From positions 248,001 through 312,000 of the forward strand of contig BPJI01000001.1 of the NCBI GenBank assembly GCA_026004535.1: a stretch of DNA of 64,000 bases. Direction: 5' to 3'. Below, in pieces: positions 50,551-57,614 of the stretch. The notes under the pieces were generated by a model that was given only the letters and a program-made list of their open reading frames with translations, made no database searches and was not told where the DNA came from. Each line of letters begins with the position of its first letter. The stretch's first letter is position 1. Both the position numbers and the translations under genes were made by a program. The stretch is from Candidatus Parcubacteria bacterium (GTDB lineage: Bacteria > Patescibacteria > Paceibacteria > UBA6257 > HR35).

Positions 50551-50760
50551 GCTGACAGCTGCGGAAATGTTTTAACTACCCGGATAGTCTACCGGATATA
50601 ATTACCCGGATAGGCAACCGGATAGATTACCCGGATAAATACCGGATTAAATATATTTTACAAATCGTCCGCTCTAAATCCTGGTAGCTTATCCGGTTAT
50701 AATCCGGATAGTATTATCCGGTTAATATCCGGGTAAAAATATTATCAGCAGCTGTCCGTG
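50551..50760. repeat. CCGGAT word array with outer inverted arms (family A, copy 6)
   Basis: Outer arm GACAGCTGC at 50554-50562 pairs with GCAGCTGTC at 50748-50756; GAAATGTTTTAACTACCCGG follows inside, as in copy 4. Left words ACCCGGAT/ACCGGAT switch to ATCCGGT/ATCCGGGT after about 50645. It separates two pilin-like genes. Confidence 0.9.
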
Positions 50761-50769
50761 TTAAATAAA

Positions 50770-51177
50770 ATGATAATTATTAAAAAGAATAAAAAAGGAC
50801 AAGTAATTTTTATTATTGTTGGTTTGGTCTTGACTTTGTTTGTTTTTTTAGTTATAATATTAGGGAATGTATCGACAAGCTCGTTTCAATTTACTTCAAC
50901 TTTTAAATCTTTTGTTTCTTTAAGATCTTTGGCTATTAGTGGTTTAAGATATGCCTTATATCAGATTAATCAAAATCCAAATTTTACCACTAGTTCAGCT
51001 CAAGTGATTATGCCACAAGGTAATTTTATTTATTCAGTAAGTAATATTAATGCAACAACAAAAAGAATTAATGTTCAAGCTAATTTAACTTTGCCTACCT
51101 TAACAAAAATTTTAAATGCAACAGCAACAATTGATAGTTCTGGAAATATTACCAATTTAGAGGTAGAAGAACAATAA
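50770..51177 (+). CDS. Pilin-like membrane protein (PilX-like position)
   Basis: 135 aa from the ATG at 50770; the GTG at 50758 lies in the repeat arm. KKNKKGQVIFIIVGLVLTLF starts a single hydrophobic helix. It lacks the Glu at +5 and resembles the PilX-type minor pilin N-terminus (KGQ in place of G-FTLIE). The rest is a Ser/Thr/Asn-rich beta domain. Its neighbours are the two pilin-like genes upstream of the array. Confidence 0.55.
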   Translation: MIIIKKNKKGQVIFIIVGLVLTLFVFLVIILGNVSTSSFQFTSTFKSFVSLRSLAISGLRYALYQINQNPNFTTSSAQVIMPQGNFIYSVSNINATTKRINVQANLTLPTLTKILNATATIDSSGNITNLEVEEQ

Positions 51178-51229
51178 ATTTCCGTTTGTGATCGTGGTAA
51201 GGTATCGTCATGTGATTATCGTTTGTTTT

Positions 51230-51313
51230 GCTCCGGTGGCGGAAATGGCAGACGCACAAGGTTCAGGTCCTTGTGACCATAGGGTCGTGTGGGTTCGAGT
51301 CCCACCCGGAGCA
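51230..51313 (+). tRNA. tRNA-Leu (CAG)
   Basis: Acceptor GCTCCGG pairs with CCGGAGC (51306-51312). The anticodon stem CAAGG/CCTTG encloses TTCAGGT (anticodon CAG), with a long variable arm TGACCATAGGGTCG as expected for Leu, and T arm GTGGGTTCGAGTCCCAC. 84 nt, CCA not encoded. Confidence 0.93.
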
Positions 51314-51378
51314 CAAGCGAAGTGGTGGGCGAGAACCCACATACAAACCTACAGTCGTTTAAATATTTAATTAGATAT

Positions 51379-51439
51379 GAAAGTATCAAAACGCTATTTT
51401 AGGATAAAAACGTCGATATTATTTTATTCGAATACTTTC
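51379..51439. repeat. Hairpin with GAAAGTAT outer arms upstream of rnj
   Basis: GAAAGTAT (51379-51386) pairs with ATACTTTC (51432-51439). The same outer arms flank the family B element at 55940-56085. The interior is AT-rich with two ACG-centred words. Confidence 0.6.
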
Positions 51440-51476
51440 CGGAGTATAAGCAAGGTTAATTTTATGACTTTTAAAT

Positions 51477-53177
51477 ATGTCAAATTATAAAGGTCAATTA
51501 AAAATTATTCCTTTAGGTGGTTTAGAAGAGGTCGGCCGCAATATGACAGCTTTTGAATTTAATGAAAAAGAAATTATTATTATTGATGCTGGTCTGGGCT
51601 ATCCTTATTTTGAAGAAATGCCAGGAATTGATTTCACTATTCCTAATGTTGAATATTTAGAAAAGAATAAAGATAAAATTTTAGGTATTTTAATTACTCA
51701 TGCTCATTATGATCACATAGGAGCCATTCCTTATCTAATTGAAAAGATCGGTAATCCCCCGATTTATGCCACGCCACTTTCTAGAGGAATTATTTTAAAG
51801 AGACAAGACGATTTCCCTAATGCACCAAAATTAGAGGTCCATGAAATCAGAAAAGATAAAATCAAACCATTTCAACTAGGTTCATTTTTGATTAATTATT
51901 TTCATGTTAATCATAATATTCCTGATTCGATTGGTTATTTTATTCAAACTCCCGTTGGTAATATTATGCATACTGGTGATTTTAAAATTGATTTTACTCC
52001 TTTTTTCGATAAACCAGCTAACCTTTCAAGGATTGTTAAATTAGCTTTAAAAGGAGTCAGACTTTTAATGATTGATTCAACTAATGCTTATCAGCCCGGT
52101 TTTGTTGCTTCAGAAAAAGTCATTATGGAAAATTTAGAATCTATTTTCCGTAAAGCTCAAGGAAGAATAATCGCTGCTACTTTTGCTTCACTTTTAGAAA
52201 GAATTCAACAGCTTGTTTGGCTTTCTGGTCTTTATGGTCGTAAAGTTGTTTTAGATGGTAGAACTTTAAGAACTAATATTGAAGTTGCGCGACAGTTAAA
52301 GTATCTTCAAACACCAAGGGGAATTTTTATTAAACCTGAAGATAGCTTTAGATTACCTCCTTATCAAGTAACAATTATTTGTACTGGTTCACAGGCTGAA
52401 GAAGGTTCGGCTTTGATGAAAATTGCTTTAGGCGAGCATAAATATTTCAAGATTATTCCTGGTGATACAGTTATTTTTTCTTCATCAATTGTCCCTGGTA
52501 ATGAAAGAGTAATTCAAGAATTAAAAGATGACTTGCAAAAACAGGGAGCTAAAATTTATCATTACCAAATGATGGATATTCATGCCTCTGGTCATGCCTT
52601 TGCTGATGAAATTAATCTCTTTATTAATTTAGTCAAGCCAGAATACTTAATGCCTGTCCATGGTCACTATTTTATGTTAAAAGCAGTTGAAGAAATTGGT
52701 CTTAATTTGGGTATGTCGCCGGAAAGAATTTTAATTGCTCAAAATGGTCAAGTTGTTAAAATGACGCCGGAAAAAATTTTTGTTAGTCATGAAAGAGTGC
52801 CGGCTAATATTGTCTATGTTGATGGTTTAGGAGTTGGCGATGTTGAGGAAGTTGTCATTCGTGATCGTCAAAATTTAGCTCGCGATGGTATTTTCGTTGT
52901 TATTGCGACAATTAATTCTGCTACTGGTCAATTAAGAACGAGTCCTGATATAATTTCTCGTGGTTTTATTTATTTAAGAGAATCAAAACAACTTTTGAGG
53001 GAAGTAAGAAATTTAGTCAAAAAAATCATCGAAAGAAATATTAGATTTTTGGGAGATGAATCTCCTTTGATTCAAGAAGAACAAATAAAATATTCTTTAA
53101 AAGAAGAAATTGCTGAATTTTTGTTCAAGAAAACACAGCGAAGACCAGTAGTTATTCCAGTGGTGATTAAAGTATAA
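51477..53177 (+). CDS. rnj: Ribonuclease J
   Basis: 566 aa. Metallo-beta-lactamase motifs: ITHAHYDHIGAIPYL near residue 75, HVNHNIPDS, IMHTGDFKID and the beta-CASP domain with ATFASLLERIQQ; the final His motif is PVHGHYFMLK near residue 390. RNase J is a 5'-3' exo- and endonuclease for mRNA decay and rRNA maturation. It may meet the long hairpin elements transcribed in this genome, though that is inference. Confidence 0.95.
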   Translation: MSNYKGQLKIIPLGGLEEVGRNMTAFEFNEKEIIIIDAGLGYPYFEEMPGIDFTIPNVEYLEKNKDKILGILITHAHYDHIGAIPYLIEKIGNPPIYATPLSRGIILKRQDDFPNAPKLEVHEIRKDKIKPFQLGSFLINYFHVNHNIPDSIGYFIQTPVGNIMHTGDFKIDFTPFFDKPANLSRIVKLALKGVRLLMIDSTNAYQPGFVASEKVIMENLESIFRKAQGRIIAATFASLLERIQQLVWLSGLYGRKVVLDGRTLRTNIEVARQLKYLQTPRGIFIKPEDSFRLPPYQVTIICTGSQAEEGSALMKIALGEHKYFKIIPGDTVIFSSSIVPGNERVIQELKDDLQKQGAKIYHYQMMDIHASGHAFADEINLFINLVKPEYLMPVHGHYFMLKAVEEIGLNLGMSPERILIAQNGQVVKMTPEKIFVSHERVPANIVYVDGLGVGDVEEVVIRDRQNLARDGIFVVIATINSATGQLRTSPDIISRGFIYLRESKQLLREVRNLVKKIIERNIRFLGDESPLIQEEQIKYSLKEEIAEFLFKKTQRRPVVIPVVIKV

Positions 53178-53188
53178 TTTAATTAAAA

Positions 53189-53314
53189 ATGGATAGAATA
53201 ACAAAAATATTAGTCTGGCTTATTGTCATCATTTTTTTTATCTTTTTATTTTTTACTCCAATTAATATTTATCGCCAAGAACCCCAAAAGGTTAGTCCCA
53301 TACGAGTTTACTAA
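53189..53314 (+). CDS. Small single-helix membrane protein
   Basis: 41 aa: MDRITKILVWLIVIIFFIFL starts one transmembrane helix, with a short polar tail (NIYRQEPQKVSPIRVY). It begins 11 nt after rnj and overlaps the convergent GalT-like gene by 23 nt. Too short to recognise; coding status rests on position and clear helix. Confidence 0.4.
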   Translation: MDRITKILVWLIVIIFFIFLFFTPINIYRQEPQKVSPIRVY

Positions 53315-54260
53315 ACTCAAAAGGATCAGTGGAAATTATCTTAATGCCAAAAATTTCTAAAGCACCAAGATCTGAGTTTTTTTTATTTATTTCACCACGA
53401 TCAACAAAAAAACCATAATTTAAATCTAAAACATAGAAAATATTAAAACTTTGAGTGCCAGTTTGAATTAATTTTTGTAAAATTTGGTAAAAGAAATCTC
53501 CGGCTGAAAATAAATCACCATAAAAATTCAATGCTTTTTCTTTTTCTGGAGTTAGACTAAACCAGATCTTAAAATTATTTTTTTCCTTACCTAAATTTAA
53601 TTTTTTTGCTAAAAGAAAATAATCTTCAAAATAATTACGGTCGAATTTTTCTTGATAGAAATTTAACCTTGAATTTAATCGTTCAACATTTAAAGGCATA
53701 TCTTTATAAGCTAAAAGTTGAAAATGGGGATGTAAAATCGAAGCGCCTGAACGATAATGATAATTCCAAATAAAAATTTGAGTTTTAATTTCTTGGTCAA
53801 AGTTTTTAATTTTTTTAAACCATTCTTTAGCTAAATTTAGCGCCGAAACAAAGTCCTTTTCGTTGATTTCAAAAAAATTATGTTTTTTAAAAATTACTAA
53901 ACTATGATAATCGGCCATTTTTGATAGATTACTTGCAGTCACTGAGGCTTCATTTTCAATTCTATCCAACTCATCAATAGGAGTTTCTGTCTGGTAAGAG
54001 CAAAAGGGATCGGGTTCGATATCAATTGTTCGTTCTATTTCAGCCTTAAATGGCTGTGGCCTTCTGTTTCTTTTAATATTGAAAACAGCTTCTTTATTTA
54101 AAATTTTATCCTTAATGTAAATTAATTCTTGTCTTTCAAATTCTTTATATTTTTCCGGTAAATCTTTTAAAATAATTTGCTCTTTTCTTATAGCAAAAAT
54201 TCTATCAAAAATTTCTTTTTCTTCTAAAGATAAATTTTCAAGAGCTTTTTCAATCTCCAT
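53292..54260 (-). CDS. GalT/HIT-superfamily nucleotidyltransferase-like protein
   Basis: 322 aa. Near residue 178 it has SGASILHPHFQLLAY, which matches the HPHxQ active-site motif of galactose-1-phosphate uridylyltransferases (the His that forms the uridylyl intermediate). The upstream FKKH...DFVSALNLAKEWF helix and the second half of a two-domain GalT fold are consistent. The zinc-binding Cys residues of classical GalT are missing. It may transfer a nucleotide to a sugar phosphate. Overlaps pth by 11 nt. Confidence 0.65.
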   Translation of the reverse strand: MEIEKALENLSLEEKEIFDRIFAIRKEQIILKDLPEKYKEFERQELIYIKDKILNKEAVFNIKRNRRPQPFKAEIERTIDIEPDPFCSYQTETPIDELDRIENEASVTASNLSKMADYHSLVIFKKHNFFEINEKDFVSALNLAKEWFKKIKNFDQEIKTQIFIWNYHYRSGASILHPHFQLLAYKDMPLNVERLNSRLNFYQEKFDRNYFEDYFLLAKKLNLGKEKNNFKIWFSLTPEKEKALNFYGDLFSAGDFFYQILQKLIQTGTQSFNIFYVLDLNYGFFVDRGEINKKNSDLGALEIFGIKIISTDPFEFSKLVWD

Positions 54261-54813
54261 TCATAAAAAAATCTTTAGCCAAGTTTAATTCATTAGGTAG
54301 TTTTCCTTGATCTAATTTCTCTAAAATAATTTTAAACTTCTTCTTGATTTTTTTGACAATTTCTAATTCTTGCTGATTCCACTTTTTTAAAACGATTTCT
54401 CCAGCTTCTTTTCTTTTTTTAGTCTGAATACCAATTTTAAATCGCCAAAAATTTTTAGTTTTTAAACTTTTAATAATTGATTCAATTCCTTTATGGCCTC
54501 CTGAACCAGAATCAAAACTTGTTTTAAATAAAGGAAAAATCAAATCAGCATCATCGTGAATGATTAAAATATTTTCTGGTTTTAGTTTAAATTTTTTCTG
54601 GAGTTCGTTTATTCCTTTGCCCGATTCATTTATATAGTTAAGATTAGTAGCTAAAATTAAGTTATTAAATTTTTCATAAAGAGAATTTTTAAGAGAAAGA
54701 GGTTGAGAAAAATAATTTTTAATAATTTCCTTGCCAAGATTATGCTTTGTATTTAAAAATTTTTCTCCTTCATTACCGATGCCATAAATTAATTTAATTT
54801 TTTGTTTTTTCAT
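54250..54813 (-). CDS. pth: Peptidyl-tRNA hydrolase, divergent
   Basis: 187 aa. Family motifs, all altered: YGIGNEGEKFLNTKHNLG (usual GLGNPG...TRHN), NESGKGI where most have MNxSG, HDDADLIFP (HDDLDLP), and GSGGHKGIESII (SGGHNGLKSI). The catalytic His (KHN) and Asp are kept. It recycles peptidyl-tRNA dropped by ribosomes. It lies downstream of three tRNA genes, separated only by a CCGGAT array. Confidence 0.85.
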   Translation of the reverse strand: MKKQKIKLIYGIGNEGEKFLNTKHNLGKEIIKNYFSQPLSLKNSLYEKFNNLILATNLNYINESGKGINELQKKFKLKPENILIIHDDADLIFPLFKTSFDSGSGGHKGIESIIKSLKTKNFWRFKIGIQTKKRKEAGEIVLKKWNQQELEIVKKIKKKFKIILEKLDQGKLPNELNLAKDFFMNGD

Positions 54814-54824
54814 ATATTTTAATT

Positions 54825-55112
54825 ATTAACCCGGATGAATACCCGGATTATTTTACCCCGATGATTAACCTGATGTCTATTTACCCCGATAACCAATCGG
54901 ATAAATTACCCGGATAAACACCGGATATTAAAACTATCTACCCGGATGAATACCGGATTGTTTTACCCGGATGAATACCAGATATTAAATTATTTACCCG
55001 GATAGCCACCCGGATAGATTACCCGGATGATTACAGGATTATTTTACCCGGATGATTACCGGATAAATCCGGTTTATATCCGGGTAGCTTATCCGGTCTA
55101 TATCCGGGTAAC
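54825..55112. repeat. CCGGAT word array, long left arm (family A, copy 7)
   Basis: Left words ACCCGGAT/ACCGGAT run from 54830 to about 55060. At ACCGGATAAATCCGGT the direction switches for two right-hand units only. The same switch sequence occurs in copy 1. Several words carry point changes (ACCCCGAT, ATCGGAT). It lies between the tRNA operon and pth. Confidence 0.9.
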
Positions 55113-55121
55113 TTATAATTG

Positions 55122-55193
55122 TGCCGTGGGAGGGAATCGAACCCCCGACGCGCAGCTCTTCAGGCTGCCGCTCTACCACTGAGCTACCACGGC
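55122..55193 (-). tRNA. tRNA-Phe (GAA)
   Basis: Read on the minus strand: acceptor GCCGTGG/CCACGGC, D arm AGCTCAGTGGTAGAGC, anticodon stem GCAGC/GCTGC with loop CTGAAGA (anticodon GAA), T arm CGGGGGTTCGATTCCCTC. Last of three co-directional tRNA genes; 2 nt from tRNA-Ile. Confidence 0.93.
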
Positions 55194-55195
55194 AT

Positions 55196-55267
55196 TGGGC
55201 AGGGTAGGGATCGAACCTACGACCTCCGTCTTATCAGGACGGCGTTCTGCCACTGAACTACCTGCCC
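55196..55267 (-). tRNA. tRNA-Ile (GAT)
   Basis: Acceptor GGGCAGG/CCTGCCC, D arm AGTTCAGTGGCAGAAC, anticodon stem CCGTC/GACGG with loop CTGATAA (anticodon GAT), T arm GTAGGTTCGATCCCTAC. Middle gene of the tRNA operon. Confidence 0.93.
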
Positions 55268-55497
55268 CAAAATGATAAATCTCTTTTGTTGAAAAACAAT
55301 TCTTTGCCGAGTACCGATCCATACCTATGAACCGCTTGGGATTCAGGGCAAGGAGCACTAAGATATTTGGCGAAGCGAGTTCGGCGAGTTAGATTCGTGT
55401 AGGCCGTGGGCGAATGTCCGAGCCGAAGCGTAAGCGAAGGCCGGACTGGCGTATTGAACGAGCCGACTCGCGAGCCTCAGCGTGTGTGCGAGGCTTG
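55268..55497. other. GC-richer spacer between tRNA-Arg and tRNA-Ile
   Basis: 230 nt with clearly higher GC than the surroundings and words such as GCGAAGCGAGTTCGGCGAG. Short open frames cross it on both strands but they include tRNA sequence and look spurious. No further tRNA fold could be built. A similar GCGAAG-type word lies just after tRNA-Leu (51315). Confidence 0.4.
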
Positions 55498-55570
55498 TGC
55501 CCCTGGGAGGATTCGAACCTCCAACCTTTTCCTTAGAAGGGAACTGCTCTTCCATTTGAGCTACAGGGGC
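55498..55570 (-). tRNA. tRNA-Arg (TCT)
   Basis: Acceptor GCCCCTG/CAGGGGC with discriminator A, D arm AGCTCAAATGGAAGAGC, anticodon stem GTTCC/GGAAA with loop CTTCTAA (anticodon TCT), T arm GGAGGTTCGAATCCTCC. First gene of the tRNA operon. Confidence 0.92.
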
Positions 55571-55632
55571 AAAATCAGCTTCTTAGCTTCATAACTTATT
55601 AACTTTATAATTTTTAGTTTCTTATATTTTTA

Positions 55633-55641
55633 ATTATACCA
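55633..55641 (-). promoter_or_regulatory. Extended -10 promoter of the tRNA-Arg/Ile/Phe operon
   Basis: On the minus strand TGGTATAAT, hexamer 55638-55633, about 60 nt before tRNA-Arg. The -35 is weak. Confidence 0.55.
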
Positions 55642-55689
55642 TATAAAGATTAGTTTAAAAATCAAATTTTTAATTTTATTTTCATTTAT

Positions 55690-55719
55690 ACTATCTCAAA
55701 ACGATAGTTTTGGGTTAGT
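55690..55719. repeat. ACTA...TAGT hairpin (family F-like)
   Basis: CAAAACGATAGTTTTG forms a 6-bp stem on a GATA loop, extended by outer ACTATCT and GGTTAGT pairing. Layout and outer words match the hairpins that close the pilin modules. Confidence 0.6.
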
Positions 55720-55771
55720 GGAGAGGAAAATGTTCTAAGGTTTGTATATTTTATTAGAATAAATATGTCTC

Positions 55772-55800
55772 TTGACAATTAATTTTCTTTTATGTATAAT
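55772..55800 (+). promoter_or_regulatory. Perfect consensus sigma-70 promoter
   Basis: TTGACA at 55772-55777, a 17-nt spacer and TATAAT at 55795-55800. This is the strongest promoter match in the window. Expected start near 55807, 3 nt before the ATG of the leader ORF. Confidence 0.85.
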
Positions 55801-55809
55801 TTTATCATA

Positions 55810-55872
55810 ATGACATATAAACGCTGTGGAATTTTGTTTGTTATTTTGAGCCGGTTTGAGAGTGCCGGATAG
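55810..55872 (+). CDS. 20-codon leader ORF ending inside a terminator stem
   Basis: MTYKRCGILFVILSRFESAG, stop TAG at 55870-55872. The ATG lies 9 nt after a perfect -10 box. The last eight codons and the stop codon form the whole left arm of the terminator stem at 55849-55928, so a translating ribosome would cover that arm. This is the geometry of a translation-sensitive attenuator. There is no run of one amino acid that would name a signal. It could also be chance in a small non-coding RNA. Confidence 0.45.
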   Translation: MTYKRCGILFVILSRFESAG

Positions 55873-55928
55873 ATTTATTTTAAATAATTTTTTTTAAAAA
55901 AGCCGGCACTCTCCAGCCGGCTTTTTTG
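55849..55928 (+). terminator. Long-stem terminator/attenuator
   Basis: AGCCGG and GAGAGTGCCGG (55849-55868) pair with CCGGCACTCTC (55903-55913) and CCGGCT (55917-55922), a stem of about 20 bp with an AT-rich loop and one small internal mismatch, followed by TTTTTT (55922-55927). It ends a transcript of about 120 nt from the promoter at 55772. Confidence 0.8.
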
Positions 55929-55939
55929 TTTAGGATTAC

Positions 55940-56085
55940 TTTGCCGCTGAAAGTATTCTTTTGAATACAGAACTTACAGAACTGACGCAGAACTTACAGA
56001 ATAATTTAGTCAGTTCTGTATAGATTCTGTCAGTTTTGTATTAGTTCAGCAATTTCAACGTTCTTAGGATACTTTCAGGGGCAAA
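55940..56085. repeat. CAGAACT word array with outer inverted arms (family B, copy 3)
   Basis: The outer arm at 55940-55958 (TTTGCCGCTGAAAGTATTC) pairs with GGATACTTTCAGGGGCAAA at 56067-56085. Inside, ACAGAACTTACAGAACTG words switch to CAGTTCTGTATAG and TAGTTCAG words. A small GGGGC/GCCCC hairpin (56078-56090) overlaps the right end, just before the orphan gene. Confidence 0.85.
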
Positions 56086-56107
56086 GCCCCGTGAACACTA
56101 AAAAATA

Positions 56108-56118
56108 GGAGGTGTGCT
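56108..56118 (+). promoter_or_regulatory. Shine-Dalgarno site of the orphan gene
   Basis: AGGAGGTG at 56108-56115, 3 nt before the ATG at 56119. One of the few strong sites in the window, as at the radical SAM gene. Confidence 0.65.
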
Positions 56119-56847
56119 ATGGAGACCACCTGGGAACTGGTCCAAGGGTTAGGTTTAGTGGTTGAAAAACCACTAAACGAAGGTATCATTGTTTATGGTT
56201 CGGCAGATCCACTGCCAAACCCGGCGGAACTTATTTTAACTCAGTTGGTGTCTAGTTCACGCCAGTTGCCCTTGCGGTTCTTTGTTTACCGTCACTGTCG
56301 GAATCTTCATTTGGAGATCCCGACAAATTTTGTATGCCCTCCAGGTGTTTTTTACTTGGAGGACATAATCTTTCAAGATCTCCTTTTGTCAGAAATGGCA
56401 AGGGAGATTTTCCGACTCCGGAACAGTGAGCCGGTTATCATCTGTTACCTTCCCCGTCCGGGTCGGGAGCCGAAAAAATTTAGGGGCACAGATGTCCCTC
56501 GGATAACTATTGCCGAGCTCCATCAGGAAGGTGGTTGGCTCGGTGGTAATGCCATTCATTTTATCCTCCGACTTTACGCGGAGGAACATCCCGAAGTTTT
56601 ATACATTTGCCCTTTTCAGCGGAAGGGTAGGGTGTATGAGATCTACAAAGGGATGAGGAGGAAGATTTTTATCCTCACTCCCTTTTTGCGGCTCATTCCG
56701 CCACCCCGCCTAGGGTTGCCTGAATGGGCGCCGACACCTTGGACCTATTGGCTTTCCTTACCTGCCTCATTTAGGAGGCGAGTAAGGAAAATCATTAATC
56801 ACCGGCTTTTTGCCGGTGAACGAAGGATCGAAATAACCCTTCCGTAG
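56119..56847 (+). CDS. Unrecognised GC-rich orphan protein
   Basis: 242 aa, no recognised domain. Arg- and Pro-rich (CYLPRPGREPKKFRG, RLIPPPRLGLPEWAPTP), with few Lys, opposite to its neighbours. Several predicted beta/alpha segments, no signal peptide or membrane helix. GC is about 50% by eye and codons such as CGG, CTC and CCG are common. With the strong Shine-Dalgarno site, own terminator and isolated position this suggests a transferred gene. It is downstream of the leader ORF and terminator, but a family B array lies between. It may be a phage- or plasmid-derived gene; no function can be given. Confidence 0.7.
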   Translation: METTWELVQGLGLVVEKPLNEGIIVYGSADPLPNPAELILTQLVSSSRQLPLRFFVYRHCRNLHLEIPTNFVCPPGVFYLEDIIFQDLLLSEMAREIFRLRNSEPVIICYLPRPGREPKKFRGTDVPRITIAELHQEGGWLGGNAIHFILRLYAEEHPEVLYICPFQRKGRVYEIYKGMRRKIFILTPFLRLIPPPRLGLPEWAPTPWTYWLSLPASFRRRVRKIINHRLFAGERRIEITLP

Positions 56848-56853
56848 ATTTTT

Positions 56854-56890
56854 AGAGGGTGGAGGTATCTCCGTCTCCACCCTCTATCTT
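56854..56890 (+). terminator. Terminator of the orphan gene
   Basis: AGAGGGTGGAG (56854-56864) pairs perfectly with CTCCACCCTCT (56875-56885), with a 10-nt loop and ATCTTTATTT after it. Confidence 0.75.
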
Positions 56891-56900
56891 TATTTAAGCA

Positions 56901-57614
56901 ATGAAAAATCAACAAACAATTATCCTTTTTACAGCTCATCCAGATGATCATCTTTTATGCGCTGGAACATTGATGAAACTTGCTGATCAAGGTTTTTATA
57001 TAGTTGAAGTTGTTTTTACTGGTGGTGAAAAAAGTGTTTGGTATGGAAAGGAAAAATTTAAAAAAGAAGAGCTTAAAAAACAAAGAATGAAAGAATGGAT
57101 CTTGGCCAGAAAATTGATTGGTATTAAAGAAGGCATTGGCTTAGGTTTGAAAGATAGTGAATTCAATCGGGATCTAAAGAATGTTTATCAAGTTATGAAA
57201 ATTATTAGAAAATACAAACCTCTTTTAGTTATTACTCATTATTACAATGATTATCATCGGGATCATAATGAAGTTTCAAAAATAGTAACTGAAGCAGTTG
57301 ATCGAGCTGGCTGGGGTATTGCTAAAGAATTAGGTGAACCACACAAAGTTCCCGTTTTCCTTTATATGGATGGTGAATATTTAAATCGCGGAGATATTTT
57401 AGTTGATATCAGTGATTATTTAGATAAAGTTGATAAATTAATGGAAATCTACTCTTCGCAAATGAGCGAGAGAATGAAAAATTTATTAAAGTCAATAATT
57501 GCTTATCGTGGTTTTTTTATGAGGACAAAAGCTGCTGAATCTTTTGAACTAGGTTTTCGAACGCCATTAAAATTCAATAATTTAGATAAATTTTTAGAAA
57601 TATGGAAAAATTAA
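56901..57614 (+). CDS. PIG-L/LmbE-family N-deacetylase
   Basis: 237 aa. Zinc-binding AHPDDHLLCAGTLMKLAD near residue 12 and the third ligand in HYYNDYHRDHNEV near residue 118 are typical of PIG-L deacetylases. They deacetylate GlcNAc-containing lipids, sugars or thiol precursors (MshB, BshB). It overlaps the GT4 gene by 13 nt. A deacetylase-GT4 pair occurs in bacillithiol/mycothiol-like and glycan pathways; the substrate is open. Confidence 0.88.
   Translation: MKNQQTIILFTAHPDDHLLCAGTLMKLADQGFYIVEVVFTGGEKSVWYGKEKFKKEELKKQRMKEWILARKLIGIKEGIGLGLKDSEFNRDLKNVYQVMKIIRKYKPLLVITHYYNDYHRDHNEVSKIVTEAVDRAGWGIAKELGEPHKVPVFLYMDGEYLNRGDILVDISDYLDKVDKLMEIYSSQMSERMKNLLKSIIAYRGFFMRTKAAESFELGFRTPLKFNNLDKFLEIWKN

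Noticed and set aside
51188..51370. 60-aa ORF over tRNA-Leu
   Set aside because: It spans the tRNA gene; the apparent protein is translated tRNA.
53189..53314. Part of RNase J
   Set aside because: It lies after the rnj stop and encodes a membrane helix, so it is listed separately with low confidence.
55173..55594. Three short ORFs across the tRNA-Arg/Ile/Phe operon
   Set aside because: They consist of tRNA sequence and the GC-richer spacer; the peptides are the familiar false products of tRNA genes.
55807..55928. 6S RNA, tmRNA or 4.5S RNA
   Set aside because: The transcript is about 120 nt with one long stem and a loop; it lacks the 6S central bubble, a tRNA-like end or the SRP Alu/GGAA tetraloop motifs.
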